Below are positions 54,326-63,986 of a DNA stretch of 64,000 nt, one piece after another. This stretch comes from Mucilaginibacter sp. SJ (GTDB lineage Bacteria > Bacteroidota > Bacteroidia > Sphingobacteriales > Sphingobacteriaceae): the NCBI RefSeq assembly GCF_028993635.1, contig NZ_CP118631.1, forward strand, positions 1,736,001 through 1,800,000. Reading direction: 5' to 3'. Position numbers and translations under genes: made by a program. Numbering within the stretch: the stretch's first letter is position 1; every line of letters starts with the position of its first letter. The notes below the pieces were generated by a model. The model did not search any database, had not been told where the DNA came from, and was given only the letters and a program-made list of their open reading frames with translations.

Positions 54326-57300
54326 ATGCAGGCACCAATAAAAAAATCATTATTATTTTTCAGTTTCTTAAGTTTTTGTATAACTGCCGCATTTGGGCAA
54401 AAGCCGCTTACCCCAAGCCGGCAAAGCAGCTATTATACCTACATATATAAAATAACGGATGGTGATGTGTTTAAATTTTACCGCTACCCACGTAAAAAAC
54501 CTGATGAGCAAATATTACATAACCCCATTGATTCGTTTAAAACAAACGATAAATGGAACAACACACTCCCTCCCGGCAACTATTTGAAAGTAGTTGCCAA
54601 AAAGAATTTACTAAGCTATTCGCTTATCGAAAACCGCTCGGCCAATTTAAAACTGCTGGCCAATAACTATGACCTCCGCTTTATTTTGGTTGATCGGGCA
54701 GGCAAAGCTATTAACAACGCTTTAATGCAGTTTAACAATCATACCGTTACTTATGATTCAAAAGCCGGCTTGTATATAGCTAATCCTTCAAAAAGGGATA
54801 CCATACTAAAAGTTGATTACGCGGGCGTAACCAATTACTACGCTATAAAAAAACAGCAGCGCTCATCTTATTATCATTACAACCCGTATCGGCATATGAG
54901 CTTTTTTAAGGCTGCCTGGAAACGCTTTAAAAACCTGTTTAAGGGGCACGACAAATATTACGGCCGCCAACCCGCAGATAAATACGAAGGCTTCATGGTA
55001 TTTAATAAGGCCATTTATAAACCACATGATACTGTAAAGTTTAAGGCTTTCGTCTTAAATAAAAAATCAAAACAACCTATAACCGCAGCTCAGCTTTTAG
55101 TGCGACTCAAAGAACGCAATGATGAAGACGGTAAGATCATCGGCAAAGTAAACAGTTACCGCTATGGAGCTTATGAATATAGTTTCGCGCTTACTGATAG
55201 CCTCGACCTTTCGCTTGATGAAGATTATACCATCTCGCTCGAAGATCCGTCGAGCGAAAAATATAAACTTGATGATTATGACGGCGATGACGATCAGGGC
55301 TTTTTAGCCAAACGCAAGGTTTTTCTGACAGGCCGGTTTAAATATGAAGAATACGAGCTTAAATCAATTACCTTCAGCACCAGGGTTGATAAAGAAGAAC
55401 ACGGGCCCGGAAATCCGGCTACATTATATTTAAAAGCAGTTGACGAAAATAACCTGCCGGTTACAGATGGCAGGGTTACTGTTACATTCAATACCCGTGG
55501 CACCGGTACGCGCACGCAAAACTACACTTTTGTGCCCGACCAGCTTTGGACACACCGGTTACAGCTCGACCCGGTTGGTGAAACCAGGCTAATTATCCCT
55601 GATTCTATCTTTCCGAAAGCGGATATCACTTATACCATTAATTCGGAGTTTCTGAACACCAATAACGAACAGCAATCGGCCAATAACGATATGAGGTACC
55701 GGTACAGCAGGTTTAGTGTATCTGCCAAATTAAACGGGGATACACTGATCAGTAACGCCTTTGACAATGGCAAGGCCATACAAACTGCGGCCACCATTAG
55801 CGCCCTTAACGCAAAGTATGATACCATATCCAGGATCAGGGTAATGCTCCCGTCAAAAACTATCATTAACCCTTATGCCGATAGCTACGATATTGAAACA
55901 GACAGCGCCTATGCCGACCTCGACCTGAAAGATAATAACGCCGGCATCTCGCTATCGGGCTATCGCACCGCCGATTCAGTGTTTGTAAAGGTTGAAAACC
56001 CGCGGCACCTGCATTTCTGGTATTCGGTATTTGGCGGCAACAAATTAATTGATGCAGGGCAGGCCAATAACCTGTTTTATACACGTGCTTACAATGGTCA
56101 AAACCTCGTAAACTTCCAGGTGCATTATATCTGGGCAGGTGAAAGCAAAACCGAAGCCACCGATATCACGTACCGCGATAAGCTGCTGACCATCAACGTT
56201 CGTCAGCCGATATCCGTTTATCCCGGGCAGCAAGCTAAAACCGACATCGTGGTTACCGATGCTAAAGGTCAGCCTGTAGCCAACGCTGATTTAACGGCCT
56301 GGTCAATGACGAGTAAGTTTGCCGACTACAAGGCGCCGTATGTGCCATACCTTGGCAAAGGTTTTACTTATCGCAAGCAAAAAATGGGTTTTAATACCGG
56401 CAATATAAATGGCGATGGGTCATTACAGCTCAACTGGAAGCGCTGGAGTAAGGAAATGGGGCTTGACAGTATTGCTTACTACCAGTTTACTCACCCTAAC
56501 AAAATTTACCGGGTTGAAGAAGACGCCAAAGACTCGCTAACTCAGGTGGCGCCCTTTGTGATTAAAAACGGCGATGTACTGCCCGTACATATCCTTTATA
56601 TTGATGACCGGCCGGTGTACTTCGACCAAACACAGCAGCTTAAACGCTACAGCTTCGCGGTATCGCCGGGCAGGCACATGTTCCGGTTCAGGACCAGCCA
56701 TCAAAACGTTTGGGTAGATAGTGTGGATGTACAAAAATCGAAAAAACTGATCTTCAGCATTAATGCGGATAATGCGCACTCAACAAAGGTTTTGGATACA
56801 TTGAGTACCTATGAATGCGATCTCATCAACCGTTACCTGATTACCGTTATCAATAATTTTGGCTGGAAGATGGCCCTCCTTACCCAAAACGAAAAGGTAT
56901 TCATGATCAATCCCGACCCGAACTATGGTTACCGGAACAACAGCGTACTCATAGGTCCGTCGGCCGAAAACTTTGCCAATTTAGATTTACAAGGCAGCGG
57001 ATCACGACGTTTTGTTGCCGAACCAGGTTATTCATTTCAGTTTGAGCCCGGCCTTATTAAACAAAAAAGTATCCCCACTACTTATCCCTTCAACCCCATA
57101 CTATCGTCATACCAGGGCCCGGCCGATGATTATACACAACAGGTACTTACCCAACCCGAGGCCGAAAGTATCTGGCAGCAATATCTTGACCTGCGCAGCA
57201 ACACGCAATCGCTTTTTGTAAACCCTACCATCACCGGCGAAACAGGTAAACTAAGTATGAGCATCGATCAACCTAAAGGCAAAAAACTGTTGGTTAAAAA

Positions 57301-60208
57301 CCTGATCGTTTATAAATATGATGACCCGGACTTTTTATTGATCTATCCCGGCAATACCACATACATTAATAACCTTAACGCCGGCAGCTACAGGCTTTTA
57401 TTTTTGCTTAAGGGCGATAGTTATGATATTAAAGAAAATGTAACCATAAAAACAGGTGGTACTAATTTTTACAATTTTACGGTGTTGCCCACGCATGGCA
57501 AAGATTCGGTAGGTGTGCGGATCAGCAACATTATCAATAACAGGACGGGCGGCTATAATCACGGTGACCGGGAAATAGAAAACGATGCCCTGAAAATAAA
57601 AGAAGCGTTTAATGATAAATACCTTGATACCGGCAACTTCGGCGATATGATGAGCGGAATAGTTACCGCCAGCGATGATAAATTGGTTGTACCCGGCGTA
57701 ACCATAAGGGTAAAGGGTTCATCAACAGGTACGCAAACTGACATAGCAGGGCGCTTTAAATTAAAAGTACCCAAAACCGGCAAACTCATTGTAAGCTTTA
57801 TAGGGTACGAAACACAGGAGTTAAGCATACAACCCGGTGCAACTATCAAGGTAGTCTTAAAACCCAGCTCAAAATCCTTGCAGGAAGTAGTGGTTATTGG
57901 GTATGGCGTGCAACGAAAAGCGGAAATGACCGGATCGATAGCAACCGTATCTTCCTTAGAAGGCGGGCTTGCTGGCCTGACAGTAGGTAACGAAGCCAAT
58001 ATCATGATCAGGGGCATTAATTCATCACCGTCGGCCCAGCCGCTGATTGTGGTGGATGGCGAAATTGTTGATAAGCTATCTGACGTAAATAAAGATGACA
58101 TTGCAGAAATTAATGTATTGAAAGACGCCGCTGCAACCGCTATATATGGTGCACGCGGTGCAAAAGGCGTCATCGTGATCAGAACTAAAGCTAAACCCGG
58201 TTTGGCTGGAGGCCAAAGGGCCGACAGTACACAAACCGGCAGTTCGCAAACCATGCGTAAAAACTTTTCTGACTATGCCTACTGGCAACCTAAGCTCACT
58301 ACCGATGAACACGGGAAGGCCAGCTTCATGGTTACCTACCCCGATGATATCACCAACTGGCGAACATTTATCATCGGCATAACGGGCAACAGGCAAACCG
58401 GCTTTACCGAAAGCAGTATCAAATCATATAAATCATTAAGCGCAAATTTTATCGCACCGCAATTTGCCATAGCCGGCGATGAAATGAACCTGATTGGTAA
58501 AGTGATGAACTACAACAATACCTCCGCAAAGCTTACCCGTATTTTTAAATACAACGGCCAGACTTTGAAACAAGACGAGCTGGAAGTTAAAAACTCTAAA
58601 ATTGACACACTTACTATTACTGCTACTGCTGCTGCTTCTACCAATCCTACCGACAGCCTCACTTTTGAATACACCATTAAACGGGATAACGGCTATTTTG
58701 ACGGCGAGCAACGCAGGATCCCGGTAATGCCGCAGGGTGTTAAAGAAACCAAAGGGGTTTTTGAGGCACTTGACCGCGATACCACAGTGAACATGAAATT
58801 TGATCCGGCTTTGGGACCAGTCACTTTCCGGGCAGAGGCTTCTGTATTGCCTGCGTTGACTGAAGAAACCCGCAAGCTGAGAGAATATAAATACTTATGC
58901 AATGAGCAGCTGGCTTCAAAATTGAAAGGCCTGCTCATGGAACGACACATTAAAAAGTTTTTGGGCGAAGAGTTTAAGTACGAAAGAAATATAAAAGAGG
59001 TGATTAAAAAACTACAGGAAAACCGCAAAAGTAACGGTACCTGGGGCTGGTGGAAGGATAGTAACGAAGAACTCTGGATTAGCCTGCATGTGGTAGAAGC
59101 ATTGATAGATGCACAAAAAGAGGGTTATGCTGTTGAACTGGATAAACAAAAATTAACCGACTATCTCGTCTTTCCGCTTGAAAGTTACAAAGGCAGGGAC
59201 AAAATACTTTGCCTTGAGTTACTTCATAAACTGGGAGCGAAAGTTGATTACCAGAAGTATGTAACAGGCATTGAAAAAGAGCAGGTTAAGGAACAAAAAA
59301 ACTTCGACTATAAGTTGTCGGGTTATGATAAGTTAAGAATGATGTTATTGCGGCAGGAATCTGCCCTATCCATAAAAATGGACAGTTTAATCAACACAAG
59401 TAAACATACTATGTTTGGTAACCTATATTGGGGCGAAGACGGTTATCGCTTTTTTGATAATTCGGTACAGTTGAGTGTATTAGCCTACCGCATTATCAAA
59501 AACGAAGGCAGGCATCCCGAGCTATTAACCAAGATCCGCGGCTACTTCCTTGAACAACGCCGTCTTGGAGATTGGCGTAATACTTATGAATCGGCGCTGA
59601 TACTGGAAACTATTCTGCCAGATCTGTTGACAGAAAATAAACAGGTTCAACCATCGCAGATCAGGCTTACAGGCACCGATACAAAAACGATCGACAAATT
59701 CCCTTATTCGGCAACGCTAACTGATAAAACAATCAGTATCAGTAAAACAGGCAGCCTGCCTGTATACATTACCGGCTATCAGCAGTTTTGGAACAACAAG
59801 CCCGAAAAAGTAAGTAAAGATTTTACAGTAAATACCTGGTTTGAGCGCAAGGAAAAAACAATAACCACCCTGAAAGGCGGTGAACCTGTATTATTAAAAG
59901 CAGAAGTAACAGCCCGCGGCGATGCTGATTTTGTGATGATAGAGATCCCGATACCTGCCGGATGCTCGTACGAGAGTAAGGAGCAGCAATGGGACAACAA
60001 TGAAGTACACCGCGAATATTTTAAAGAGAAAGTAAGCATATTTTGCCGAAGCCTTAAACAGGGCAAATATACATTCACCGTAAATCTCATCCCCCGTTAC
60101 AACGGTAAATACACCCTAAATCCGGCCAAAGCCGAAATGATGTATTTTCCGGTATTTTACGGCAGAGAGGGGATGAAACAAGTGGTCATTGGGGCATCAG
60201 GTCATTAA
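54326..60208 (+). CDS. Giant alpha-2-macroglobulin-like protein with inserted SusC-type plug module
   Basis: 1960 residues. Signal peptide SLLFFSFLSFCITAAFG; MG-type beta domains, with an MG2-like MVFNKAIYKPHDTVKFKAFV (about 225-245). A carboxypeptidase-regulatory-like domain (about 1110-1190, VVPGVTIRVKGSSTGTQTDI) and TonB-plug (VVVIGYGVQRKAEMTGSIAT, IMIRGINSSPSAQPLIVVDG, AAATAIYGARGAKGVIVIRT; about 1188-1290) follow. Then a C-terminal A2M domain (YWQPKLTTDEHGKASFMVTY, about 1318) and a helical thioester-type domain with CNEQ (Cys near 1525), the CxEQ motif. Probably outer-membrane or periplasmic, trapping proteases or building the surface. No barrel follows the plug, so it is not a receptor. 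The fusion is unusual. Confidence 0.85.
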   Translation: MQAPIKKSLLFFSFLSFCITAAFGQKPLTPSRQSSYYTYIYKITDGDVFKFYRYPRKKPDEQILHNPIDSFKTNDKWNNTLPPGNYLKVVAKKNLLSYSLIENRSANLKLLANNYDLRFILVDRAGKAINNALMQFNNHTVTYDSKAGLYIANPSKRDTILKVDYAGVTNYYAIKKQQRSSYYHYNPYRHMSFFKAAWKRFKNLFKGHDKYYGRQPADKYEGFMVFNKAIYKPHDTVKFKAFVLNKKSKQPITAAQLLVRLKERNDEDGKIIGKVNSYRYGAYEYSFALTDSLDLSLDEDYTISLEDPSSEKYKLDDYDGDDDQGFLAKRKVFLTGRFKYEEYELKSITFSTRVDKEEHGPGNPATLYLKAVDENNLPVTDGRVTVTFNTRGTGTRTQNYTFVPDQLWTHRLQLDPVGETRLIIPDSIFPKADITYTINSEFLNTNNEQQSANNDMRYRYSRFSVSAKLNGDTLISNAFDNGKAIQTAATISALNAKYDTISRIRVMLPSKTIINPYADSYDIETDSAYADLDLKDNNAGISLSGYRTADSVFVKVENPRHLHFWYSVFGGNKLIDAGQANNLFYTRAYNGQNLVNFQVHYIWAGESKTEATDITYRDKLLTINVRQPISVYPGQQAKTDIVVTDAKGQPVANADLTAWSMTSKFADYKAPYVPYLGKGFTYRKQKMGFNTGNINGDGSLQLNWKRWSKEMGLDSIAYYQFTHPNKIYRVEEDAKDSLTQVAPFVIKNGDVLPVHILYIDDRPVYFDQTQQLKRYSFAVSPGRHMFRFRTSHQNVWVDSVDVQKSKKLIFSINADNAHSTKVLDTLSTYECDLINRYLITVINNFGWKMALLTQNEKVFMINPDPNYGYRNNSVLIGPSAENFANLDLQGSGSRRFVAEPGYSFQFEPGLIKQKSIPTTYPFNPILSSYQGPADDYTQQVLTQPEAESIWQQYLDLRSNTQSLFVNPTITGETGKLSMSIDQPKGKKLLVKNLIVYKYDDPDFLLIYPGNTTYINNLNAGSYRLLFLLKGDSYDIKENVTIKTGGTNFYNFTVLPTHGKDSVGVRISNIINNRTGGYNHGDREIENDALKIKEAFNDKYLDTGNFGDMMSGIVTASDDKLVVPGVTIRVKGSSTGTQTDIAGRFKLKVPKTGKLIVSFIGYETQELSIQPGATIKVVLKPSSKSLQEVVVIGYGVQRKAEMTGSIATVSSLEGGLAGLTVGNEANIMIRGINSSPSAQPLIVVDGEIVDKLSDVNKDDIAEINVLKDAAATAIYGARGAKGVIVIRTKAKPGLAGGQRADSTQTGSSQTMRKNFSDYAYWQPKLTTDEHGKASFMVTYPDDITNWRTFIIGITGNRQTGFTESSIKSYKSLSANFIAPQFAIAGDEMNLIGKVMNYNNTSAKLTRIFKYNGQTLKQDELEVKNSKIDTLTITATAAASTNPTDSLTFEYTIKRDNGYFDGEQRRIPVMPQGVKETKGVFEALDRDTTVNMKFDPALGPVTFRAEASVLPALTEETRKLREYKYLCNEQLASKLKGLLMERHIKKFLGEEFKYERNIKEVIKKLQENRKSNGTWGWWKDSNEELWISLHVVEALIDAQKEGYAVELDKQKLTDYLVFPLESYKGRDKILCLELLHKLGAKVDYQKYVTGIEKEQVKEQKNFDYKLSGYDKLRMMLLRQESALSIKMDSLINTSKHTMFGNLYWGEDGYRFFDNSVQLSVLAYRIIKNEGRHPELLTKIRGYFLEQRRLGDWRNTYESALILETILPDLLTENKQVQPSQIRLTGTDTKTIDKFPYSATLTDKTISISKTGSLPVYITGYQQFWNNKPEKVSKDFTVNTWFERKEKTITTLKGGEPVLLKAEVTARGDADFVMIEIPIPAGCSYESKEQQWDNNEVHREYFKEKVSIFCRSLKQGKYTFTVNLIPRYNGKYTLNPAKAEMMYFPVFYGREGMKQVVIGASGH

Positions 60209-60229
60209 GTCATTTTTGCATTTTGTCAG

Positions 60230-60258
60230 ACTTACGAAGTTTCAAAAACTTCGTAAGT
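60230..60258. repeat. 29-bp interspersed palindrome, copy 3 (acts as terminator)
   Basis: acttacgaagttt / aaacttcgtaagt around a tc-a loop, followed by cttttatt. With the T-run it reads as a plus-strand terminator, 22 bp after the stop of the giant gene. Copies at 11226 and 14435. Confidence 0.85.
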
Positions 60259-60321
60259 CTTTTATTCATTAAGCTATTAAAAAAATGACCTAATGACAAA
60301 ATGACTCAATGAATAAAATGA

Positions 60322-61179
60322 CTAAAATTTAAGATGCTTAACCGTTAACCCGTTATTGATCAACTGCTTTAACGATTCGATACCTATGTGCAGGTGTGTT
60401 TCAACAAACTGCTCTGTTACTGACGAATCGCTTTCGGCGGTTTTTACACCTTCAGGAATCATCGGCTGATCTGACACTAACAGCAACGCACCTGTAGGAA
60501 TCTTGTTGGCAAAACCGGTGGTAAAAATAGTAGCTGTTTCCATATCAACGGCCATGGCACGCAGATCTTTCAGGTATTTTTTGAAAACTTTATCATGCTC
60601 CCAAACGCGGCGGTTAGTGGTGTAGCAGGTACCGGTCCAGTAATCACGTGAATAATCACGGATGGTAGTTGAGATAGCCTTTTGCAACGCGAATGACGGC
60701 AATGCAGGTACTTCGGGAGGTAAATAATCGTTGGATGTACCTTCGCCACGAATGGCGGCTATCGGCAGGATCAGGTCGCCTACGTTGTTTTTCTTCTTAA
60801 GGCCGCCGCATTTACCTAAAAATATTACCGCTTTGGGGTGAATGGCTGTGAGCAGGTCCATAACAGTAGCCGCAACCGAACTTCCCATACCAAAGTTAAT
60901 AATGGTAATACCGTTAGCAGTAACGCTTTGCATTGGTTTTTCAAGCCCCATAATAGGCGCGTTATCATTCCATTGCGAAAACAGCTGGATATACTTTGAA
61001 AAATTGGTAAGGATAATATACTCACCAAATGCTTCAAGTGGCCGGCCGGTATAACGCGGTAACCAGTTAGCAACAATTGCTTCTTTTGTTTTTAATCCTG
61101 ATTTTACGGGCGATTGCACTTCTTTCACCGGCGGTGGTAAGGCTTCTCCGTCCTTTTTAATGTTTAATTCTTCGTTCAT
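60322..61179 (-). CDS. AMP nucleosidase
   Basis: 285 residues. Purine-nucleoside-phosphorylase-like fold: ITIINFGMGSSVAATVMDLL, AVIFLGKCGGLKKKNNVGDL, GEGTSNDYLPPEVPALPSFA, and the catalytic acid region AMAVDMETATIFTTGFANK and LLVSDQPMIPEGVKTAESD. This is the short Bacteroidota AMP nucleosidase type, without the N-terminal regulatory domain of E. coli Amn (484 residues). It cleaves AMP to adenine and ribose 5-phosphate. Single gene; clpX follows 91 bp upstream in the coordinates but is a separate unit. Confidence 0.88.
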   Translation of the reverse strand: MNEELNIKKDGEALPPPVKEVQSPVKSGLKTKEAIVANWLPRYTGRPLEAFGEYIILTNFSKYIQLFSQWNDNAPIMGLEKPMQSVTANGITIINFGMGSSVAATVMDLLTAIHPKAVIFLGKCGGLKKKNNVGDLILPIAAIRGEGTSNDYLPPEVPALPSFALQKAISTTIRDYSRDYWTGTCYTTNRRVWEHDKVFKKYLKDLRAMAVDMETATIFTTGFANKIPTGALLLVSDQPMIPEGVKTAESDSSVTEQFVETHLHIGIESLKQLINNGLTVKHLKF

Positions 61180-61270
61180 ATGATTTCTTTTTATACAGCA
61201 AACCCCGGTATAAGAACCAGGGCGCGCTTTATTTTTTAATAAATATAAGTGTTTGCTTATATACTGTGCG

Positions 61271-62509
61271 TTAAGCTACTTTTAACTTTTTCAGATCAGA
61301 TTTTTCAAACTTCTCGCGTGCGTAATCCAATGTTACGTTCAACCGTTTCACATCTTTTTTGGATGGGAACTCAAACATAGCATCGATCATGATAGCTTCG
61401 CATATTGAGCGTAATCCCCTCGCACCAAGTTTAAATTCCATTGCTTTATCAACAATAAACTCCAGTACTTCGTCTTCAAAATCAAGCTTTACACCTTCAT
61501 ATTCAAACAGTTTTTTGTACTGTTTCAATAATGAGTTTTTAGGCTCGGTTAAGATATTGTGCAATGCTTCCCTATCAAGCGGGTTGAGGTAGGTAAGCAC
61601 CGGCAAACGGCCTATCAACTCAGGGATTAAACCAAATGATTTCAAATCCTGCGGTGTAATATACTTATAGAAGTTTTTAGTATCGATATCGCCCTCATCG
61701 TGCTTAAACTTGTAACCAACAGTTTGGGTACGCAGTCGATTGGCGATCTTCCTTTCAATACCATCAAAGGCCCCTCCGCAAATGAAAAGGATGTTACTGG
61801 TATTTACCGTGATCATTTTCTGATCCGGGTGTTTACGGCCACCTTGTGGTGGTACGTTAACCATGGTACCTTCTAATATCTTCAATAGTGCTTGTTGTAC
61901 ACCTTCTCCGGATACGTCGCGGGTGATAGAAGCATTATCGCTTTTACGGGCTATTTTATCAACCTCATCAATGTAAACAATACCTTTTTCGGCAAGGGTT
62001 ACATCATAATCGGCCGATTGCAGTAAGCGGGTCAGGATGCTTTCAACGTCCTCCCCTACATAACCGGCTTCGGTTAGCACAGTAGCGTCGCAAATGCAAA
62101 ACGGAACGTTAAGTACTTTGGCGAGTGTTTTAGCAAGCAGGGTTTTGCCCGTACCTGTTTCACCTACCATGATGATGTTCGATTTTTCAATCTCAACCTC
62201 ATCTTTATCAATACGCTGATTTAAGCGTTTATAATGATTATATACAGCTACCGAAAGTATCTTTTTGGCATCATCCTGCCCAATAACATACTGATCAAGA
62301 TGTGCCTTCATCTCTGATGGCTTAAGCAAGGCCGGCGCCAGAGGCGATGACTTCACTTTACGTACCTTCAACTCCTCAGCCAATATTTCATTGGCCTGGT
62401 TCACACATTTATCACAAATATGTGCATCAAGTCCTGCTATTAACATCAGGGAATCCTGTTTACCGGCACCGCAAAATGAACACCTGATCTCTTTGCTGTT
62501 TTTATTCAT
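61271..62509 (-). CDS. clpX: ATP-dependent Clp protease ATP-binding subunit ClpX
   Basis: The ATG at 62509 gives 412 residues; the frame continues upstream but lacks family character there. Zinc-binding domain [20 protein letters not shown] and [14 protein letters not shown] (four Cys); AAA+ core with Walker [21 protein letters not shown], Walker [32 protein letters not shown] and sensor 2 [19 protein letters not shown]. The IGF-loop for ClpP binding is not obvious as such. It unfolds tagged proteins and feeds ClpP, encoded just upstream (158-bp gap). Confidence 0.96.
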   Translation of the reverse strand: MNKNSKEIRCSFCGAGKQDSLMLIAGLDAHICDKCVNQANEILAEELKVRKVKSSPLAPALLKPSEMKAHLDQYVIGQDDAKKILSVAVYNHYKRLNQRIDKDEVEIEKSNIIMVGETGTGKTLLAKTLAKVLNVPFCICDATVLTEAGYVGEDVESILTRLLQSADYDVTLAEKGIVYIDEVDKIARKSDNASITRDVSGEGVQQALLKILEGTMVNVPPQGGRKHPDQKMITVNTSNILFICGGAFDGIERKIANRLRTQTVGYKFKHDEGDIDTKNFYKYITPQDLKSFGLIPELIGRLPVLTYLNPLDREALHNILTEPKNSLLKQYKKLFEYEGVKLDFEDEVLEFIVDKAMEFKLGARGLRSICEAIMIDAMFEFPSKKDVKRLNVTLDYAREKFEKSDLKKLKVA

Positions 62510-62561
62510 CTGATTTGTCTTCTTACTCAAAGTTAAAAAATTAGTGGTAAAAAACAAAGTA

Positions 62562-62657
62562 TTGTCCGTAAGTCGGGAAGTCTGTAAAGTCCGAAAGCAA
62601 CAATACCTTCTGATTTTAACATGCTTACTTCCGGACTTCCCGACCTATCGGACTTAT
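62562..62657. repeat. Inverted repeat between clpP and clpX
   Basis: gtccgtaagtcgggaagtct and cttccggacttcccgaccta then tcggac form a long imperfect hairpin in the 158-bp clpP-clpX gap. It could act as an attenuator or RNA-processing site separating the two cistrons. Confidence 0.65.
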
Positions 62658-62667
62658 GGACTCAAGA

Positions 62668-63396
62668 TTACTTTCCTTTATTACCTCTTAAAATCTCGTC
62701 AACCATACCAAATTCTTTGGCTTCCTCTGCAATCATCCAGTAGTCACGGTCAGATGCATCCCAAACTTTTTGGTAAGGTGCACCGCTGTGATCGGCAATG
62801 ATCTGGTACAGTTCTTTTTTCAATTTAGTGATCTCCTGATAAGTGATCTCTATATCCGACTGCTGGCCCTGAGCACCGCCTGATGGCTGGTGGATCATCA
62901 CCCTTGCATGCGGAAGCGCTGCCCTTTTACCTTCAGTACCGGCTACCAACAATACTGCAGCCATTGAAGCGGCCATACCTGTACAAATAGTGGCCACGTC
63001 ATTTGATATAAATTGCATGGTATCATAGATACCTAAACCTGCATAAACCGAACCACCTGGTGAGTTGATGTAGATCTGGATATCGCGTTTAGCATCAGCC
63101 GATTGTAAGAATAGCAACTGAGCCTGGATAATGTTTGCAATATTATCATAAATAGCATCGCCCAGGAAAATGATACGGTCCATCATCAAACGCGAAAACA
63201 CGTCCATGGCCTGTACATTAAGCTGGCGTTCTTCAAGAATGTATGGTGTCATGCCGGTTGGTACGGTAGTGATACCACCTGTTGGCATATTGCCTCTTTC
63301 AACACCTGCAATATATTTGTCTACATAAAGGCTGTTAATACGGTGATGCTTAACAGCATATTTTCTGAATTCGTTTTTATCGATATTACTGCTCAT
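62668..63396 (-). CDS. clpP: ATP-dependent Clp protease proteolytic subunit ClpP
   Basis: 242 residues, slightly long because of an N-terminal extension of about 30 residues (MSSNIDKNEFRKYAVKHHRI). Core: IFLGDAIYDNIANIIQAQLL, INSPGGSVYAGLGIYDTMQF, the catalytic Ser in TICTGMAASMAAVLLVAG, the catalytic His in HARVMIHQPSGGAQGQQSDI, and the Asp-bearing DRDYWMIAEEAKEFGMVDEI. It forms the barrel protease partner of ClpX, which follows it on the minus strand. No signal peptide. Confidence 0.96.
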   Translation of the reverse strand: MSSNIDKNEFRKYAVKHHRINSLYVDKYIAGVERGNMPTGGITTVPTGMTPYILEERQLNVQAMDVFSRLMMDRIIFLGDAIYDNIANIIQAQLLFLQSADAKRDIQIYINSPGGSVYAGLGIYDTMQFISNDVATICTGMAASMAAVLLVAGTEGKRAALPHARVMIHQPSGGAQGQQSDIEITYQEITKLKKELYQIIADHSGAPYQKVWDASDRDYWMIAEEAKEFGMVDEILRGNKGK

Positions 63397-63598
63397 GGTT
63401 TTTGTTTGTTGTTCGTTAGGAAATGCGGGCGTCTTACCCGCGATAAATATAGTTTTTAGTTCAATAGATTTTTTGCAAGATAGTTTTTATTACGTAATTT
63501 TTTGATGAGGCCTACGTGACTAAACCTGTTTTTTTGGTCAAAACTAACGGTAGAGCTTGCAGGGAAGATGTTGGTAACAACATCAGCTGCTCTGCTTC

Positions 63599-63692
63599 CG
63601 TCATTGCGAGGCACGAAGCAATCCCAAACTTTACAGGTCGGCTTGCATATCCACTCTGCTAATCGGGGATTGCTTCGTACCTTATAATGACG
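63599..63692. repeat. Interspersed inverted repeat, copy 2
   Basis: cgtcattgcgaggcacgaag then caatc at the left and gattgcttcgtaccttataa then tgacg at the right. Imperfect relative of the perfect 84-bp element at 31337-31420. Confidence 0.8.
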
Positions 63693-63744
63693 TGATCGTA
63701 AGTTGTTGATTATTAAGTGTATTTTTTCGATCAGTTTTATAATA

Positions 63745-63870
63745 TGGGCGTTGCCTGCGGCCGGGCTTTCCGTTGCAAGTCCTCGCTTTTCCTGCCCACA
63801 ATCCTAACGCGCGCTCCGGGCTTTACACTGCAATCCCTAACGCGGCCCCCGCGCACCATCGCTAAAGTAT
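63745..63870. repeat. GC-rich block, probable Bacteroidota interspersed repeat
   Basis: Contains gggctttccgttgcaagtcc, then cctaacgcgcgctccgggct, ttacactgcaatccctaacg and cg. The repeated gggcttt...gcaa(t)cc...taacgcg phrases and much higher GC than the flanks set it apart. I recall similar stretches between genes of other Bacteroidota; unverified. Confidence 0.5.
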
Positions 63871-63953
63871 ATTTTACATGTCATCACGGTTTTTTCACGG
63901 CCTCCCTGATGGTTACTCGCAATGACGTTGGGTTTTGAGCTAAGGTTATAAAA

Positions 63954-63986
63954 CACCAAAAGCAACCTTGTGAGTTGCTTTTGGTG
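63954..63986 (-). terminator. Possible terminator of an unseen minus-strand gene
   Basis: Perfect 13-bp stem (caccaaaagcaac / gttgcttttggtg) with a 7-nt loop, followed on the minus strand by tttt. It would end a gene lying beyond the right edge, possibly trigger factor if synteny holds. Confidence 0.6.

Noticed and set aside
57559..58254. 231-residue minus-strand ORF inside the macroglobulin-like gene
   Set aside because: Shadow of the plus-strand CDS, which has a signal peptide and clear domain motifs through this stretch.
62507..62557. Longer ClpX start giving 428 residues
   Set aside because: The extra 16 residues do not resemble the family N-terminus; the ATG at 62509 directly precedes the zinc-binding domain.
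63717..63938. 73-residue plus-strand ORF at the right edge
   Set aside because: It covers the GC-rich repeat block and has no homology-like features; interpreted as repeat sequence.
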